A stretch of DNA of 39,859 bases from Bacteroidota bacterium (GCA_004293265.1 RDXZ01000027.1:1-39859), one strand, 5' to 3'; shown: positions 1 through 6,635, counted from the first letter of the stretch. Notes: generated from the sequence alone by a model not told the origin. Translations and numbers: made by a program.

Positions 1-331
1 CTGAGATACTTTTTTCTCCTTCTGAAATACTTTTTTCTCCTTCTGAAATACTTTTTTCTCCTTCTGAAATACTTTTTTCTCCTTCCGAAATACTTTTTTT
101 TCCTTCTGAGATACTTTTTTCTCCTTCTGAGATACTTTTTTCTCCTTCTGAGATACTTTTTTTTCCTTCTGAGATACTTTTTTCTCCTTCTGAGATACTT
201 TTTTCTCCTTCTGAGATACTTTTTTCTCCTTCTGAAATACTTTTTTCTCCTTCTGAAATACTTTTTTCTCCTTCTGAGATACTTTTTTCTCCTTCTGAAT
301 GACTTTTTTCTCTTTCTGAATGGCTTTTTAG
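1..331. repeat. 21-bp tandem repeat array, about 15.7 copies
   Basis: A 21-bp unit (ctgARATACT, a T run, then ctcctt) repeats in exact register from position 1, with unit starts at 1, 22, 43 and so on to 295, followed by a decayed partial unit to about 331. Units differ mainly at one position (gagata or gaaata), and the last two read gaatg. Because 21 is a multiple of 3, all minus-strand frames stay open; one reads K-E-K-K-V-[F/S]-Q per unit. No start codon is visible on either side. The array runs off the left edge, so it could be the end of a low-complexity gene or a non-coding minisatellite. Confidence 0.95.
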
Positions 332-340
332 TATATTTTT

Positions 341-424
341 GTCCCTGCTTGTGTCCCACAAGCAGTCTTCGTTGGTATAAGATTTGTTTGTTACAATATT
401 TGTTTGTGGGACGCAAGCAAGGGC
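341..424. repeat. Inverted repeat with 21-bp arms
   Basis: Arms at 341-361 and 404-424 match at 18 of 21 positions (core TGCTTGTGTCCCACAA in the left arm), separated by 42 bases. It lies between the tandem array and the first gene. There is no T-run directly after either arm, so it is a structured repeat rather than a clear terminator. The rest of 425-490 is AT-rich and otherwise featureless apart from the small palindrome TAACTA-TAT-TAGTTA at 473-487, which abuts the stop codon of the next gene. Confidence 0.6.
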
Positions 425-490
425 GTAAAACAAATATTTCTCCATTTTGGTTAATATACAAAATTTTTACACTAACTATATTAGTTACAC

Positions 491-1024
491 TTATTTTATT
501 TTTTCAATTTTTTGTTCTACTTGTTTGATTTTTTCTAACCAATATTTTTTTGCGTCTTCGTTAGAAATTGCTCCTTTTTTAGGTCTGATTTCATAAGGAA
601 TTTCACAAATAAAACTTCCATTTTTACTTTTTTCTCTATCTTCTTCGCTTGAATTGGTAGGTTCTATTCGTTGTCTCCAAAATTCTAAATTTTTGAAATA
701 GGTATTTTTAATATCTTCAAAATACTCTTTGAGTTTTTCTGTCGAATTAGGAATATATCCAGGTCCAGTACAACCGCAAGAATGAAATGTAATTCCAACA
801 GCATACAAATTTTTAATATGTGTCCATTGTTTAAGGTTGTCTTTTTTAGGTGATTTAAAATCAAGTCCCATATTTGCCATAAATTGTCCGCATTGTGGGC
901 ATTTGGCTTCGACTGTTCTTTTATCGTCTTTGTTTATATCCCACATAAGTCTTCTTTTGAAAGTTTTTTTGCAGTCAAAACAAGCATAATGAGATTTGTA
1001 AGAAGTCATCGCATATCTACACAT
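491..1024 (-). CDS. Small protein with a CxxC zinc-ribbon-like core
   Basis: A 177-residue product that I do not recognise. It has two CxxC pairs near the N-terminus (ACFDCKK about residues 15-18 and CPQCGQ about 42-45), which would fit a zinc ribbon, and a later CGC motif (TFHSCGCTGPGY). The C-terminal third is charged and probably helical. ATG at 1024 and an in-frame ATG at 1009 are both possible starts, and no ribosome binding site decides between them. It is the last gene of a minus-strand run in the accessory zone, with the nuclease gene upstream. The function is unknown. Confidence 0.6.
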   Translation of the reverse strand: MCRYAMTSYKSHYACFDCKKTFKRRLMWDINKDDKRTVEAKCPQCGQFMANMGLDFKSPKKDNLKQWTHIKNLYAVGITFHSCGCTGPGYIPNSTEKLKEYFEDIKNTYFKNLEFWRQRIEPTNSSEEDREKSKNGSFICEIPYEIRPKKGAISNEDAKKYWLEKIKQVEQKIEKIK

Positions 1025-1059
1025 ATTCTATCAAAATTGATTGTTTAATGTTTCGTTAT

Positions 1060-1122
1060 AAAAAGCACAAAAGTTCATATTTAGCACCTTAGCCCGCCTG
1101 CGCCAAGTCCATGTTAGGCACA
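1060..1122 (-). repeat. attC-like half-site after the Rpn nuclease gene
   Basis: On the minus strand, just past the nuclease stop codon, the sequence reads GTGCCTAAC, then ATGGACTTGGCGCAGGC, GGGCTAAGGTGCTAAAT. The same block, with variations, follows the DprA-like gene (near 2858-2808) and the 221-residue membrane protein gene (5809-5766). GCCTAAC fits the RYYYAAC box of integron attC sites. The matching right half with GTTRRRY is not visible here, so this site would be truncated. The identification as attC is inference. Confidence 0.4.
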
Positions 1123-1128
1123 GTTTTA

Positions 1129-1995
1129 TTATTTTTCGTTGCGTAACTGTTCTATTTGCTCAAGTGTCAAACCTGTTATATCTGAAATAAAGTCGTTATC
1201 AGCACCTTTTTTAATAGCATTTTTCGCAATTTCAATATTTCTTGTTTGCCTGACTTTTTCCTCTGCTTCCATCTGTAAAGTTAGTGCATCACTTGCTTTT
1301 ATGTGTAAGTAATCTAAATAACGATTGTAAGCATAATATTGTTCTTTATCCAAACGCATCACATCAAAAGCCTCTTTCGCTTCTGCCAACCCTTTTGCTT
1401 TAAATTCGTCTTTTACTTCGCTATTTTTGAGAAAGTAAACCCACTCATCAAGTGTGTCTGTCGCTACATCATTAAATTGATTAACTTTAATGATGTAGTA
1501 TTCAGGAAAAATATCGGACACATTTTGTTTCTCAAACGTCTTTTTTTGCTTATTTGAAAGTTGTAAAAAATCTTTTTGGTGCAAACCTTCAAAATTCGTT
1601 TTACCTCTATAAATGTAGTCTTTTCCTTGTCCCAAGTCAAAATATACAATGTTAATAGAGATTACCTTTTTGATTTCAAGGTAAGATGCACCTAAACTTA
1701 AATTTTCAGTCAAGGCTTTAGACGCACCATAAGCCATTCTGTGAAAATAATCTATTTCGTAGGTATTTTGAATTTCAATGACAATCAACTCATTTTTAGC
1801 ATTTTGTGTCAAAATATCTACTCGATTATACTTATCCTTGTCTATTTCTTGGTTGCTCTCACTTTCTAAAATCTCTTTGATTTTGACATCTTCAAACAGA
1901 AGTTCAGACAAAAAGCCTTCTAAGACTACAAAATTAGCCTTATCACGCAACAGCCTTTTAATAGCCCAATCAAAACGAATTAGTTTCTTGCTCAT
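1129..1995 (-). CDS. Rpn family (PD-(D/E)XK) recombination-promoting nuclease / putative transposase
   Basis: A 288-residue protein of the Rpn/transposase_31-like PD-(D/E)XK family common in Bacteroidota. The N-terminus (FDWAIKRLLRDKANF) is typical of the family, followed by the nuclease core: Asp60 in RVDIL and Glu74-x-Gln76 in IVIEIQN. The C-terminal half is helical and charged and ends in a helix-turn-helix-like tail (FISDITGLTLEQIEQL). I chose the ATG at 1995 because the longer frame begins with TTG at 2022, and a -7 box (TATATTTG) lies just upstream. Family members are DNA endonucleases that stimulate recombination; whether this one is active cannot be told. Confidence 0.85.
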   Translation of the reverse strand: MSKKLIRFDWAIKRLLRDKANFVVLEGFLSELLFEDVKIKEILESESNQEIDKDKYNRVDILTQNAKNELIVIEIQNTYEIDYFHRMAYGASKALTENLSLGASYLEIKKVISINIVYFDLGQGKDYIYRGKTNFEGLHQKDFLQLSNKQKKTFEKQNVSDIFPEYYIIKVNQFNDVATDTLDEWVYFLKNSEVKDEFKAKGLAEAKEAFDVMRLDKEQYYAYNRYLDYLHIKASDALTLQMEAEEKVRQTRNIEIAKNAIKKGADNDFISDITGLTLEQIEQLRNEK

Positions 1996-2019
1996 ATATT
2001 TTTGTTTATAAATCTGGTG

Positions 2020-2054
2020 CAAATATACAAAAAAGCAATAAACTATCTATCAAA
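2020..2054 (-). promoter_or_regulatory. Bacteroidota-type promoter of the Rpn gene
   Basis: On the minus strand TATATTTG (2027-2020) matches the -7 consensus TAnnTTTG, and TTTG (2054-2051) stands as a -33 element with 23 bases between them, slightly longer than usual. The start codon at 1995 lies 24 bases downstream. Confidence 0.5.
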
Positions 2055-2116
2055 AACTCACAAATATTTACCAAGAATATCCCAAGTAAGTGAGCTTGTC
2101 TTGTGCCAACTTGTCA

Positions 2117-2252
2117 CCCAACTCGTACAAGCCTGTGGCTTGCACAAGTTGGGGGAACTTTGATTTGTTACACGCAGGCTGTTGCTGCGCAACAGACAAG
2201 CCATAGGCTTGTAGTTAGATAGGTACAAGCCTATGGCTTGCACCAGTTGGGG
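2117..2252. repeat. Cluster of REP-like palindromes (CAAGCC..GGCTTG)
   Basis: Three copies of a short palindrome (CAAGCCTGTGGCTTG 2128-2142, CAAGCCATAGGCTTG 2197-2211, CAAGCCTATGGCTTG 2226-2240). The first is framed by outer arms CCCAACT/AGTTGGG (2117-2123, 2147-2153), and the third is followed by AGTTGGGG. A further palindrome, GTTGCTGCGCAAC, sits at 2181-2193. A related hairpin lies at 5446-5474. This looks like a dispersed palindromic element between the 122-residue membrane protein and the Rpn gene. Confidence 0.8.
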
Positions 2253-2269
2253 AAAATAAGAATTCTTTA

Positions 2270-2638
2270 CTACATTATTTTTAAGTAGGATAGCAAACTT
2301 TGTAAAAACAAACTCAACAAAGAAGTAAAAATTATACTTACTAATATTGTGTTCGAAAAAAAACTTAAAGAACTTTGTTTGTTCATCATTTGATAAATAA
2401 AATAAGGTAAAATGATTGCACACAAAGGTACCTCAAGACAAATTTCAACGAACATTGCGCTACCAGCCTTGTAATACTTGAAGACAAATACCCCCAAAAT
2501 AATGATTGAGAGTAAAAGACCTAATGATACTTCACTAAAATAGAGGCTTTTCTGTTTAACAAGACCTACAATAGTAGTTAGTGATGTAATAAATATGTAA
2601 ACCGAATAAAGAAGAATTGGTGCAAGTATAATTCCCAT
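2270..2638 (-). CDS. Small four-helix membrane protein, unknown function
   Basis: A 122-residue, strongly hydrophobic protein with about four membrane segments (roughly residues 3-25, 35-55, 62-82 and 95-115) and few charged residues. No domain is recognised. It lies downstream of the attC-like site that follows the DprA-like gene, so it could be the next cassette gene. ATG at 2638 is the only reasonable start. The amino-acid composition suggests a real gene, but a chance AT-rich frame cannot be excluded. Confidence 0.5.
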   Translation of the reverse strand: MGIILAPILLYSVYIFITSLTTIVGLVKQKSLYFSEVSLGLLLSIIILGVFVFKYYKAGSAMFVEICLEVPLCAIILPYFIYQMMNKQSSLSFFSNTILVSIIFTSLLSLFLQSLLSYLKIM

Positions 2639-2727
2639 AATGATTTGAAAAGTTTAAGTGAATAAATATTTTTTATTAAAAGATTGCCAAAATATTGCAG
2701 TCGGTGTTTCTCAAATTGTTATTTTTA

Positions 2728-2865
2728 CCATAACGGAAAAGTATTTGTGCAGGGCGGGTTTGATAGCACTTCCCTTGCCCTACGCACAAAGTTTATAGAA
2801 AGTACAAAAGCCTAAATTAGCACATTAGCCCGCCTTTTCGCAAACATAATGTTGTGGGCAGGTGT
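2728..2865 (-). repeat. Candidate complete attC-like site (about 138 bp) after the DprA-like gene
   Basis: On the minus strand the element opens with TGCCCACAAC (2860-2851), continues with the shared block ending GGCGGGCTAATGTGCTAA, and closes with AACCCGCCCTGC, then CCGTTATGG. GGCGGG on the left half can pair with CCCGCC on the right half (plus strand 2827-2834 and 2753-2760). The ends fit R'' (..AAC) and R' (GTT...) boxes of a long integron recombination site. Reading it as attC is inference; an unnamed dispersed palindrome is the alternative. Confidence 0.4.
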
Positions 2866-2885
2866 TATGTCTTTCTTGGTTTTCG

Positions 2886-3875
2886 CTAAACAAACAAATC
2901 TGTTGCAATGCTACCATAAATACTCTCCTTTTTAGATTGTATCTTAGTAATTATATCTTCTAAAATTTTCTTGGTTAAAATTGTAGTATCTCGTTCTGCT
3001 ATTAATTGCCTATTCAAGTCAAACATTGGATTATTAACATCAATGTTTTGGTCATACATCACTGCTCTTGGAATATTATAATCTTTCGCAAAACCCATTG
3101 CTAACCTTGCTCCGCTATCCAATTTTTGGTCGGTTATTTTCCAACGAGTTGCTGAATCTTGTGCATAACTTGCTGCTAAAATGATTGTATCGCAATACAA
3201 CGCTTGTAACCTGTCTCTATCTTTGTATCTACTACTCAAATCCATTGCCGATTTGTGTTCGTCATAGTATTCAGTTACTAATAAGCCACCATCTTCAACT
3301 ATTTGAAATGCTAACCCTTTGTTCCTTGCGGGTAGGATATTGTTTAGTGGGCTTGGCAAAATTGCTATGGTTTTTCCACCAATAAGTGCTTGTTTGTGTG
3401 CAATACTATCACAACCCAATGCCAAACCGCTTACAATAGTTACATCTTTTTTTACAATTTCTGCAACTATTTTTTGCTCTCTAACTTCAATTGCTTCATC
3501 AGGGTTAAGAAGCCCAATAACTGTAATATTGGTGTTGCCAATGTCAAGTAAACTAATATCTCCTTTGTAAAAAAGGAATATAGGTCGTTCACTATCTTTA
3601 ACATTCCCCCTATGTTTAGGAAAATTTTTGTCCCCAATAGCAACAATTCCATCACAACTTTCCCCTAAAATTTCAATTTGTTTCAGGACTTGGCTTTTAC
3701 TGAACTCAAAATCGTCAAATGTAACTAAACTATCTTGCTTTGAGTTACAATTTAACAACGAAACAATTTTTTCAATACTTTCATTGCCCTTCAAATTTTT
3801 ATTTATCCAAGCCCTACCAATACCTTTATAGGTTTTGGTGGTTATGATATTAAGTGCATTTTCTGAATATTTCAT
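2886..3875 (-). CDS. DprA/Smf-like DNA-processing (SLOG superfamily) protein
   Basis: A 329-residue DprA-like Rossmann protein. Family motifs are clear: VSGLALGCDSIAH (148-160), GGKTIAIL (166-173), the loop around LPARNKGLA (181-189) and LLVTEY (198-203). The usual GSR loop of true DprA is altered to IGLLNPDE (120-127), and there is no C-terminal winged helix. The N-terminal 70 residues carry a weak helix-hairpin-helix (YKGIGRAWINKNL). It is the third gene of a tight operon with a HAD phosphatase and a phosphoribosyltransferase, 16 bases after the latter. DprA itself loads RecA on incoming single-stranded DNA; this divergent, operon-linked form more likely binds a nucleotide or DNA in a stress or defence role (inference). 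Confidence 0.8.
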   Translation of the reverse strand: MKYSENALNIITTKTYKGIGRAWINKNLKGNESIEKIVSLLNCNSKQDSLVTFDDFEFSKSQVLKQIEILGESCDGIVAIGDKNFPKHRGNVKDSERPIFLFYKGDISLLDIGNTNITVIGLLNPDEAIEVREQKIVAEIVKKDVTIVSGLALGCDSIAHKQALIGGKTIAILPSPLNNILPARNKGLAFQIVEDGGLLVTEYYDEHKSAMDLSSRYKDRDRLQALYCDTIILAASYAQDSATRWKITDQKLDSGARLAMGFAKDYNIPRAVMYDQNIDVNNPMFDLNRQLIAERDTTILTKKILEDIITKIQSKKESIYGSIATDLFV

Positions 3876-3891
3876 ATTGAAAGTTTTTAAG

Positions 3892-4530
3892 TTAAAGAGT
3901 TAATTTAGCACCTACTGAATAAAAAACAACTGATTTTGCCCCTTTGTCAAGAACTGCTTGTATTGCATCTTCGTCAATATTAACAGAGTTGGTATATAAG
4001 TCGTCAATTAGAAGAATGTCTTTGCCCTTGATTTCGTCCGAAATGTAGCAAGTATTTTTCGTAATTCCAGGATATGGCATATCTCCGTTACCACCGTAAC
4101 CTGCTCTTGCTCTATGAGTTGTTTTTGTATCAACGTTTCTAACGATAAAATTAGTTCCATCAGTAAATCCTGTAAGTTGGTCTGCAACCTTACTTACTGT
4201 TTTTTTGAAGTATAACTGATTAGCATTATAACTGACTTTGGCTCTTGGAATAGTACAAACAAGCAAATTGCTTTTTTCAGTCAATTTCAGAATCTGTGGC
4301 AAGTCTATTAGCAATATGTTCTCTAATTGATTACACACATTCTGCAAGACATTTTCGGTGTATGGCGTAATATCGTTTTTTAAAGTACAAATAATATTCT
4401 CAATTGTACCTTCAATTTGCCAATGTTCTGCACCACTTGAATAATCCGAATGGAAATAGGCTTGCACGTTTCTATTCAAATAGAAGTTGCCATTATGGTC
4501 TGCTGTTGGGGTTATTGTAAATCCTTCCAT
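3892..4530 (-). CDS. ComF-like phosphoribosyltransferase
   Basis: A 212-residue type I phosphoribosyltransferase-like protein. The PRPP-binding loop is DILLIDDLYTNSVNIDEDA (171-189), with the two acidic residues Asp176 and Asp177 and a following Thr/Asn-Ser turn. CTIPRAK (92-98) resembles the conserved strand of ComF proteins. The N-terminal 40 residues have no counterpart that I know. It starts 2 bases after the HAD gene stop and ends 16 bases before the DprA-like gene, so the three are almost certainly co-transcribed. ComF and DprA are both competence-linked families, which makes the pairing notable. Its substrate is unknown. Confidence 0.8.
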   Translation of the reverse strand: MEGFTITPTADHNGNFYLNRNVQAYFHSDYSSGAEHWQIEGTIENIICTLKNDITPYTENVLQNVCNQLENILLIDLPQILKLTEKSNLLVCTIPRAKVSYNANQLYFKKTVSKVADQLTGFTDGTNFIVRNVDTKTTHRARAGYGGNGDMPYPGITKNTCYISDEIKGKDILLIDDLYTNSVNIDEDAIQAVLDKGAKSVVFYSVGAKLTL

Positions 4531-4532
4531 AA

Positions 4533-5114
4533 TTATACTATTGAAATAATGTTTTTAGTTGGAATACCTGCTTTTACTGCTTCTTCAATTTCAAATGCTT
4601 CGTTCTCAAATACGATAACGGACTCAGGGGATAATCCTAATGTTGTTAAGGCACTTTCAAACTTGTTTATGTGAAAATCTTTATCCGCCGATTTTCTAAA
4701 AAATATGTGTGAAAACTTATCTTTTAGATTGTGATAGTTTAGTGTTATTAATGCTCTTTCTTCTCGGCAATTTGTAACTAAAACAGTCATATTTGTTTCT
4801 GCATAATAGGTTAGAATATCTGTTGTAAGGCTGATTGTTGTTGTTTTTGATAGGTTCTCTGAATAATTTAATTCTTTTTGATGAATAATTTTTTCAAATT
4901 CAATGTTGGTAAAATTAGGGAACATCTTTTTTAGAGTTGAACGATTAAACCTTTCATTTGGGTTGTAATCAATATCCTTGTCAAGACCAATAACAGATTT
5001 TATAGCATCTTTAAATGACAAAAAATTAGCAAAGTCGGTGTCAATTAGTGTTCCGTCTAAATCAAAGAACAATACTGTTTCTGTATTTATTTTTAGTTTT
5101 ATGTCGTTCATCAT
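4533..5114 (-). CDS. HAD superfamily hydrolase
   Basis: A 193-residue HAD phosphatase. Motif I is FFDLDGTLIDT (16-26, nucleophile Asp18 and Asp20), motif II VLVTN (Thr114), a motif III lysine lies near 146-151, and motif IV is VIVFENEAFEIEEA (about 166-179), with Glu-Asn where Glu-Asp is usual. There is a helical cap after motif I. It is the first gene of the HAD/PRTase/DprA operon. Two adjacent ATG codons (5114, 5111) could start it. It begins only 30 bases inside the cassette-like boundary at 5143-5152, so its promoter probably lies in or beyond the recombinase remnant. Confidence 0.85.
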   Translation of the reverse strand: MMNDIKLKINTETVLFFDLDGTLIDTDFANFLSFKDAIKSVIGLDKDIDYNPNERFNRSTLKKMFPNFTNIEFEKIIHQKELNYSENLSKTTTISLTTDILTYYAETNMTVLVTNCREERALITLNYHNLKDKFSHIFFRKSADKDFHINKFESALTTLGLSPESVIVFENEAFEIEEAVKAGIPTKNIISIV

Positions 5115-5137
5115 TTTTTTGTCCGTTATTGTTTTTT

Positions 5138-5185
5138 ACACTTGCCCACAACTATTACTTAGACGAACTAAAGTTCGCATTTTTC
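5138..5185 (-). other. attI-like junction 1 between recombinase remnant and HAD operon
   Basis: Directly after the recombinase stop the minus strand carries a GCGAACT-TT-AGTTCG palindrome (5178-5164) and GTCTAAGTAATA, followed by GTTGTGGGCAAGTGT (5152-5138). The last 15 bases are the reverse complement of the sequence at 2851-2865 after the DprA-like gene, with one mismatch. The same palindrome plus GTCTAAGTAATA precedes GTTATGCGG at junction 2 (6499-6491). This is what an attI site joined to two different cassettes would look like. The interpretation is inference. Confidence 0.4.
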
Positions 5186-5314
5186 TTATTTCATCAAACT
5201 ATCTAAAGAACTTTTAACCCTTTGAATAGTTCTATTACTGACATGTGTATAAATTTCGGTGGTCTTAGAACTATTATGTTCTAAAAGTTGTCGCATTATC
5301 ATTATACCAATAAT
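5186..5314 (-). pseudogene. Tyrosine recombinase C-terminal remnant 1
   Basis: The minus strand translates to IMRQLLEHNSSKTTEIYTHV and then SNRTIQRVKSSLDSLMK and a stop at 5186-5188. This is the C-terminal end of a XerC/D- or IntI-like tyrosine recombinase: LLxHxSSKTTEIYTHVS contains the catalytic His and the nucleophile Tyr. Only about 43 residues remain; no catalytic Arg boxes or N-terminal domain exist upstream, where the homology ends at a terminator-like hairpin. It lies inside the 292-bp direct repeat. XerCD-like and IntI cannot be told apart from this fragment. Confidence 0.85.
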
Positions 5315-5353
5315 ATCGCACAAATTTAAAAACTATTTCTCAAAAAAACAAAT

Positions 5354-5399
5354 AAAAAAAGAGATTAATTTAAAAAAAATAAACCAATCTCTTTTTTAG
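5354..5399 (-). terminator. Intrinsic terminator in repeat copy 1
   Basis: A hairpin on the minus strand has arms AAAAAGAGATTGGTTTA and TAAATTAATCTCTTTTT around a short U-rich loop, followed by a T-run. It is the duplicate of the terminator that ends the eCIS operon at 6674-6719; no intact gene now feeds into it. Confidence 0.7.
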
Positions 5400-5445
5400 T
5401 TTTACTTCTATCTAAATACCTAAACTATTTTCCACCGTTTCTCGA

Positions 5446-5474
5446 ACTGCTGCAAGCCAGAGGCTTGCAGCAGT
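5446..5474. repeat. REP-like palindrome, 13-bp perfect stem
   Basis: ACTGCTGCAAGCC and GGCTTGCAGCAGT form a perfect 13-bp stem with a 3-base loop (AGA). The core CAAGCC/GGCTTG is shared with the palindrome cluster at 2117-2252, and GGGGG follows as it does there. It begins a few bases beyond the end of direct repeat copy 1. Confidence 0.85.
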
Positions 5475-5482
5475 GGGGGTAT

Positions 5483-5537
5483 CGAAAAGTGTAGTAAAAT
5501 TTATTTTTTTGTAAATATTTCATTTCTGCACTTTTCG
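5483..5537. repeat. CGAAAAGTG hairpin element, copy A
   Basis: CGAAAAGTGTAGTAAAA (from 5483) and TTCTGCACTTTTCG (5524-5537) form an imperfect hairpin with AT-rich loop. Two relatives occur in the window: 5673-5750 (long arms) and 20281-20335, the latter nearly identical in layout. The element is not linked to any one gene. Confidence 0.85.
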
Positions 5538-5672
5538 TCCACTGACAACTCAGCGTTTATGTGTTAATATATAAATATTGATTTTTTTCGTTATTTTTTT
5601 TGTTAATTTATATTTTCAAAAATAAGGCTCTATCTTTGTGCAAAATAAAAATGTGCTGATAAACAAACGTGG

Positions 5673-5750
5673 GTTGTTGGTGTCGAAAAGTGCAGAAGTT
5701 ACGTTTTAATCAAGATTTAGGTCGTTCTGCACTTTTCGAACACCAACAAC
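5673..5750. repeat. CGAAAAGTG hairpin element, copy B, with 25-bp arms
   Basis: The left arm at 5673-5697 and right arm at 5725-5750 pair along about 25 bases (outer GTTGTTGGTGT/ACACCAACAAC, inner CGAAAAGTGCAGAA/TTCTGCACTTTTCG) with one bulged base and a 27-base loop. The interval 5538-5672 is AT-rich with no gene; it has a TATCTTTG -7-like box on the plus strand at 5631-5638 with no gene behind it. Confidence 0.9.
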
Positions 5751-5765
5751 GGAGGAACAGCGGAA

Positions 5766-5809
5766 ATTTAGCACAAATGCCCCACTTTTGCCAAGCCCGT
5801 GTTATGCGG
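5766..5809 (-). repeat. attC-like half-site overlapping the end of the 221-residue gene
   Basis: On the minus strand the site reads CCGCATAAC (5809-5801), then ACGGGCTTGGCAAAAGTG, then GGGCATTTGTGCTAAAT. The gene's stop codon TAA lies within GCATAAC, as often happens for integron cassette genes. CCGCATAAC is the exact complement of GTTATGCGG found just upstream of the same gene (plus strand 6491-6499 carries CCGCATAAC). The right half of an attC is not evident. Confidence 0.4.
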
Positions 5810-6467
5810 TCGTTTTTCTTTTCAATTTGTGATATAATTCTTCAATTACGTTTTTATTTTCAATTAATTTAGATCCTGAAATACTTGCTTTTTTTGCTTT
5901 CCATAATTTGGGAATTGCCAACTTTCCTTGCGAAAAGGAATACATCCAAATTAAGTCTATAAAGTTTACAAATAGATTTAGTCTATAAAACAAAGAAGGA
6001 TTTTCAATTTCAAAACCCATTTTACTTAATGTCCTATCATTGAAAAAGTAAGATGTACCCACAATATTTACTGTTTCTGGTATGCTTTTATTCTCGATTT
6101 GCTCAATTATTTTTATTAATCCTTCCATGTGGTATAACAAAAGTTTAGTTCTTATTTCAATTCCTGCTCTATATTTTCTCATTACAAATAAGTAGTCAAA
6201 ACTTCCGCCACTATGTAAATCAATTTGTTTTTCATTTGCCATATAACCAAGTAACATTGGAGAGTAGTACTTGTAAACACCAATGAGCTTGAAAATGGGA
6301 GTAAATGCAAATTGTCCAACAGGAATATAAATTATAAATAGCAAGTAATAGATTGGGTTAGAATAACCGTTCTCTATAATTGCAACTGCTGGTAAAAAAC
6401 CAAATAATAGCAATAAAACGGCTTCAATCCATTGTAATATATTTGGTTGTTTATAGAAGTCATTCAT
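5802..6467 (-). CDS. Membrane-anchored protein of unknown function (221 aa)
   Basis: Two hydrophobic segments lie near the N-terminus (about residues 12-32 and 40-62), followed by a soluble, mixed helical and strand region of about 150 residues and a basic C-terminal end (KLKRKTTA). No family is recognised. It is the only gene between the two direct repeats and is bounded by matching cassette-like ends GTTATGCGG/CCGCATAAC, so it looks like a single-gene cassette transcribed in the same direction as its neighbours. ATG at 6467 is 24 bases inside the boundary. Confidence 0.6.
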   Translation of the reverse strand: MNDFYKQPNILQWIEAVLLLLFGFLPAVAIIENGYSNPIYYLLFIIYIPVGQFAFTPIFKLIGVYKYYSPMLLGYMANEKQIDLHSGGSFDYLFVMRKYRAGIEIRTKLLLYHMEGLIKIIEQIENKSIPETVNIVGTSYFFNDRTLSKMGFEIENPSLFYRLNLFVNFIDLIWMYSFSQGKLAIPKLWKAKKASISGSKLIENKNVIEELYHKLKRKTTA

Positions 6468-6488
6468 ATTTGTGATGTCGTTTTAAAA

Positions 6489-6635
6489 TGCCGCATAACT
6501 ATTACTTAGACGAACTAAAGTTCGCATTTTTCTTATTTCATCAAACTATCCAATGGACTTTTAACCCTTTGAATAGTCCTAAACATGTGTATAAATATGT
6601 CCCAAAAGTTGTCGCATTATCATTATACCAATAAT
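6489..6635 (-). pseudogene. attI-like junction 2 and tyrosine recombinase C-terminal remnant 2
   Basis: The minus strand from 6635 reads I-I-G-I-M-I-M-R-Q-L-L-G-H and then jumps to IYTHV followed by a stop. Compared with remnant 1 it has lost about 21 bp before the Tyr motif and a few bases after it, so it is more decayed. The region ends (6489-6510) with the same AAGTAATA and then GTTATGCGG cassette-like boundary in place of GTTGTGGGC. It lies inside direct repeat copy 2. Confidence 0.75.

Larger units (their letters stand above)
5150..5441. repeat. Direct repeat copy 1 (292 bp)
   Basis: This segment matches 6497-6761 almost base for base apart from about 27 bp lost from the recombinase remnant in copy 2. 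It holds, on the minus strand, the last nine codons plus stop of a fibre-like gene (E-T-V-E-N-S-L-G-I), an intrinsic terminator, a linker, the recombinase remnant and the attI-like palindrome. Copy 2 overlaps the true 3' end of the fibre gene, so copy 1 preserves the tail of a lost or moved fibre paralogue. Confidence 0.9.

Noticed and set aside
1..331. CRISPR array
   Set aside because: The units are contiguous 21-bp tandem copies with no unique spacers, and no cas gene is present.
2104..2110. Partner end for a cassette containing the Rpn gene
   Set aside because: TGTGCCAAC near 2102-2110 resembles TGTGCCTAAC after the Rpn gene but lacks a base and is not next to a recombinase remnant; too weak to claim.
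2058..2423. 121-codon minus-strand open frame
   Set aside because: It runs through the REP-like palindromes and overlaps the membrane protein gene in another frame; its composition follows the repeats rather than a protein.
2886..3875. Housekeeping dprA
   Set aside because: The altered GSR loop, missing winged helix, operon partners and cassette-like boundaries argue against the chromosomal competence gene.
5669..5872. 67-codon plus-strand frame across the long hairpin
   Set aside because: It spans hairpin copy B and the attC-like site and overlaps the end of the 221-residue gene; no protein features.
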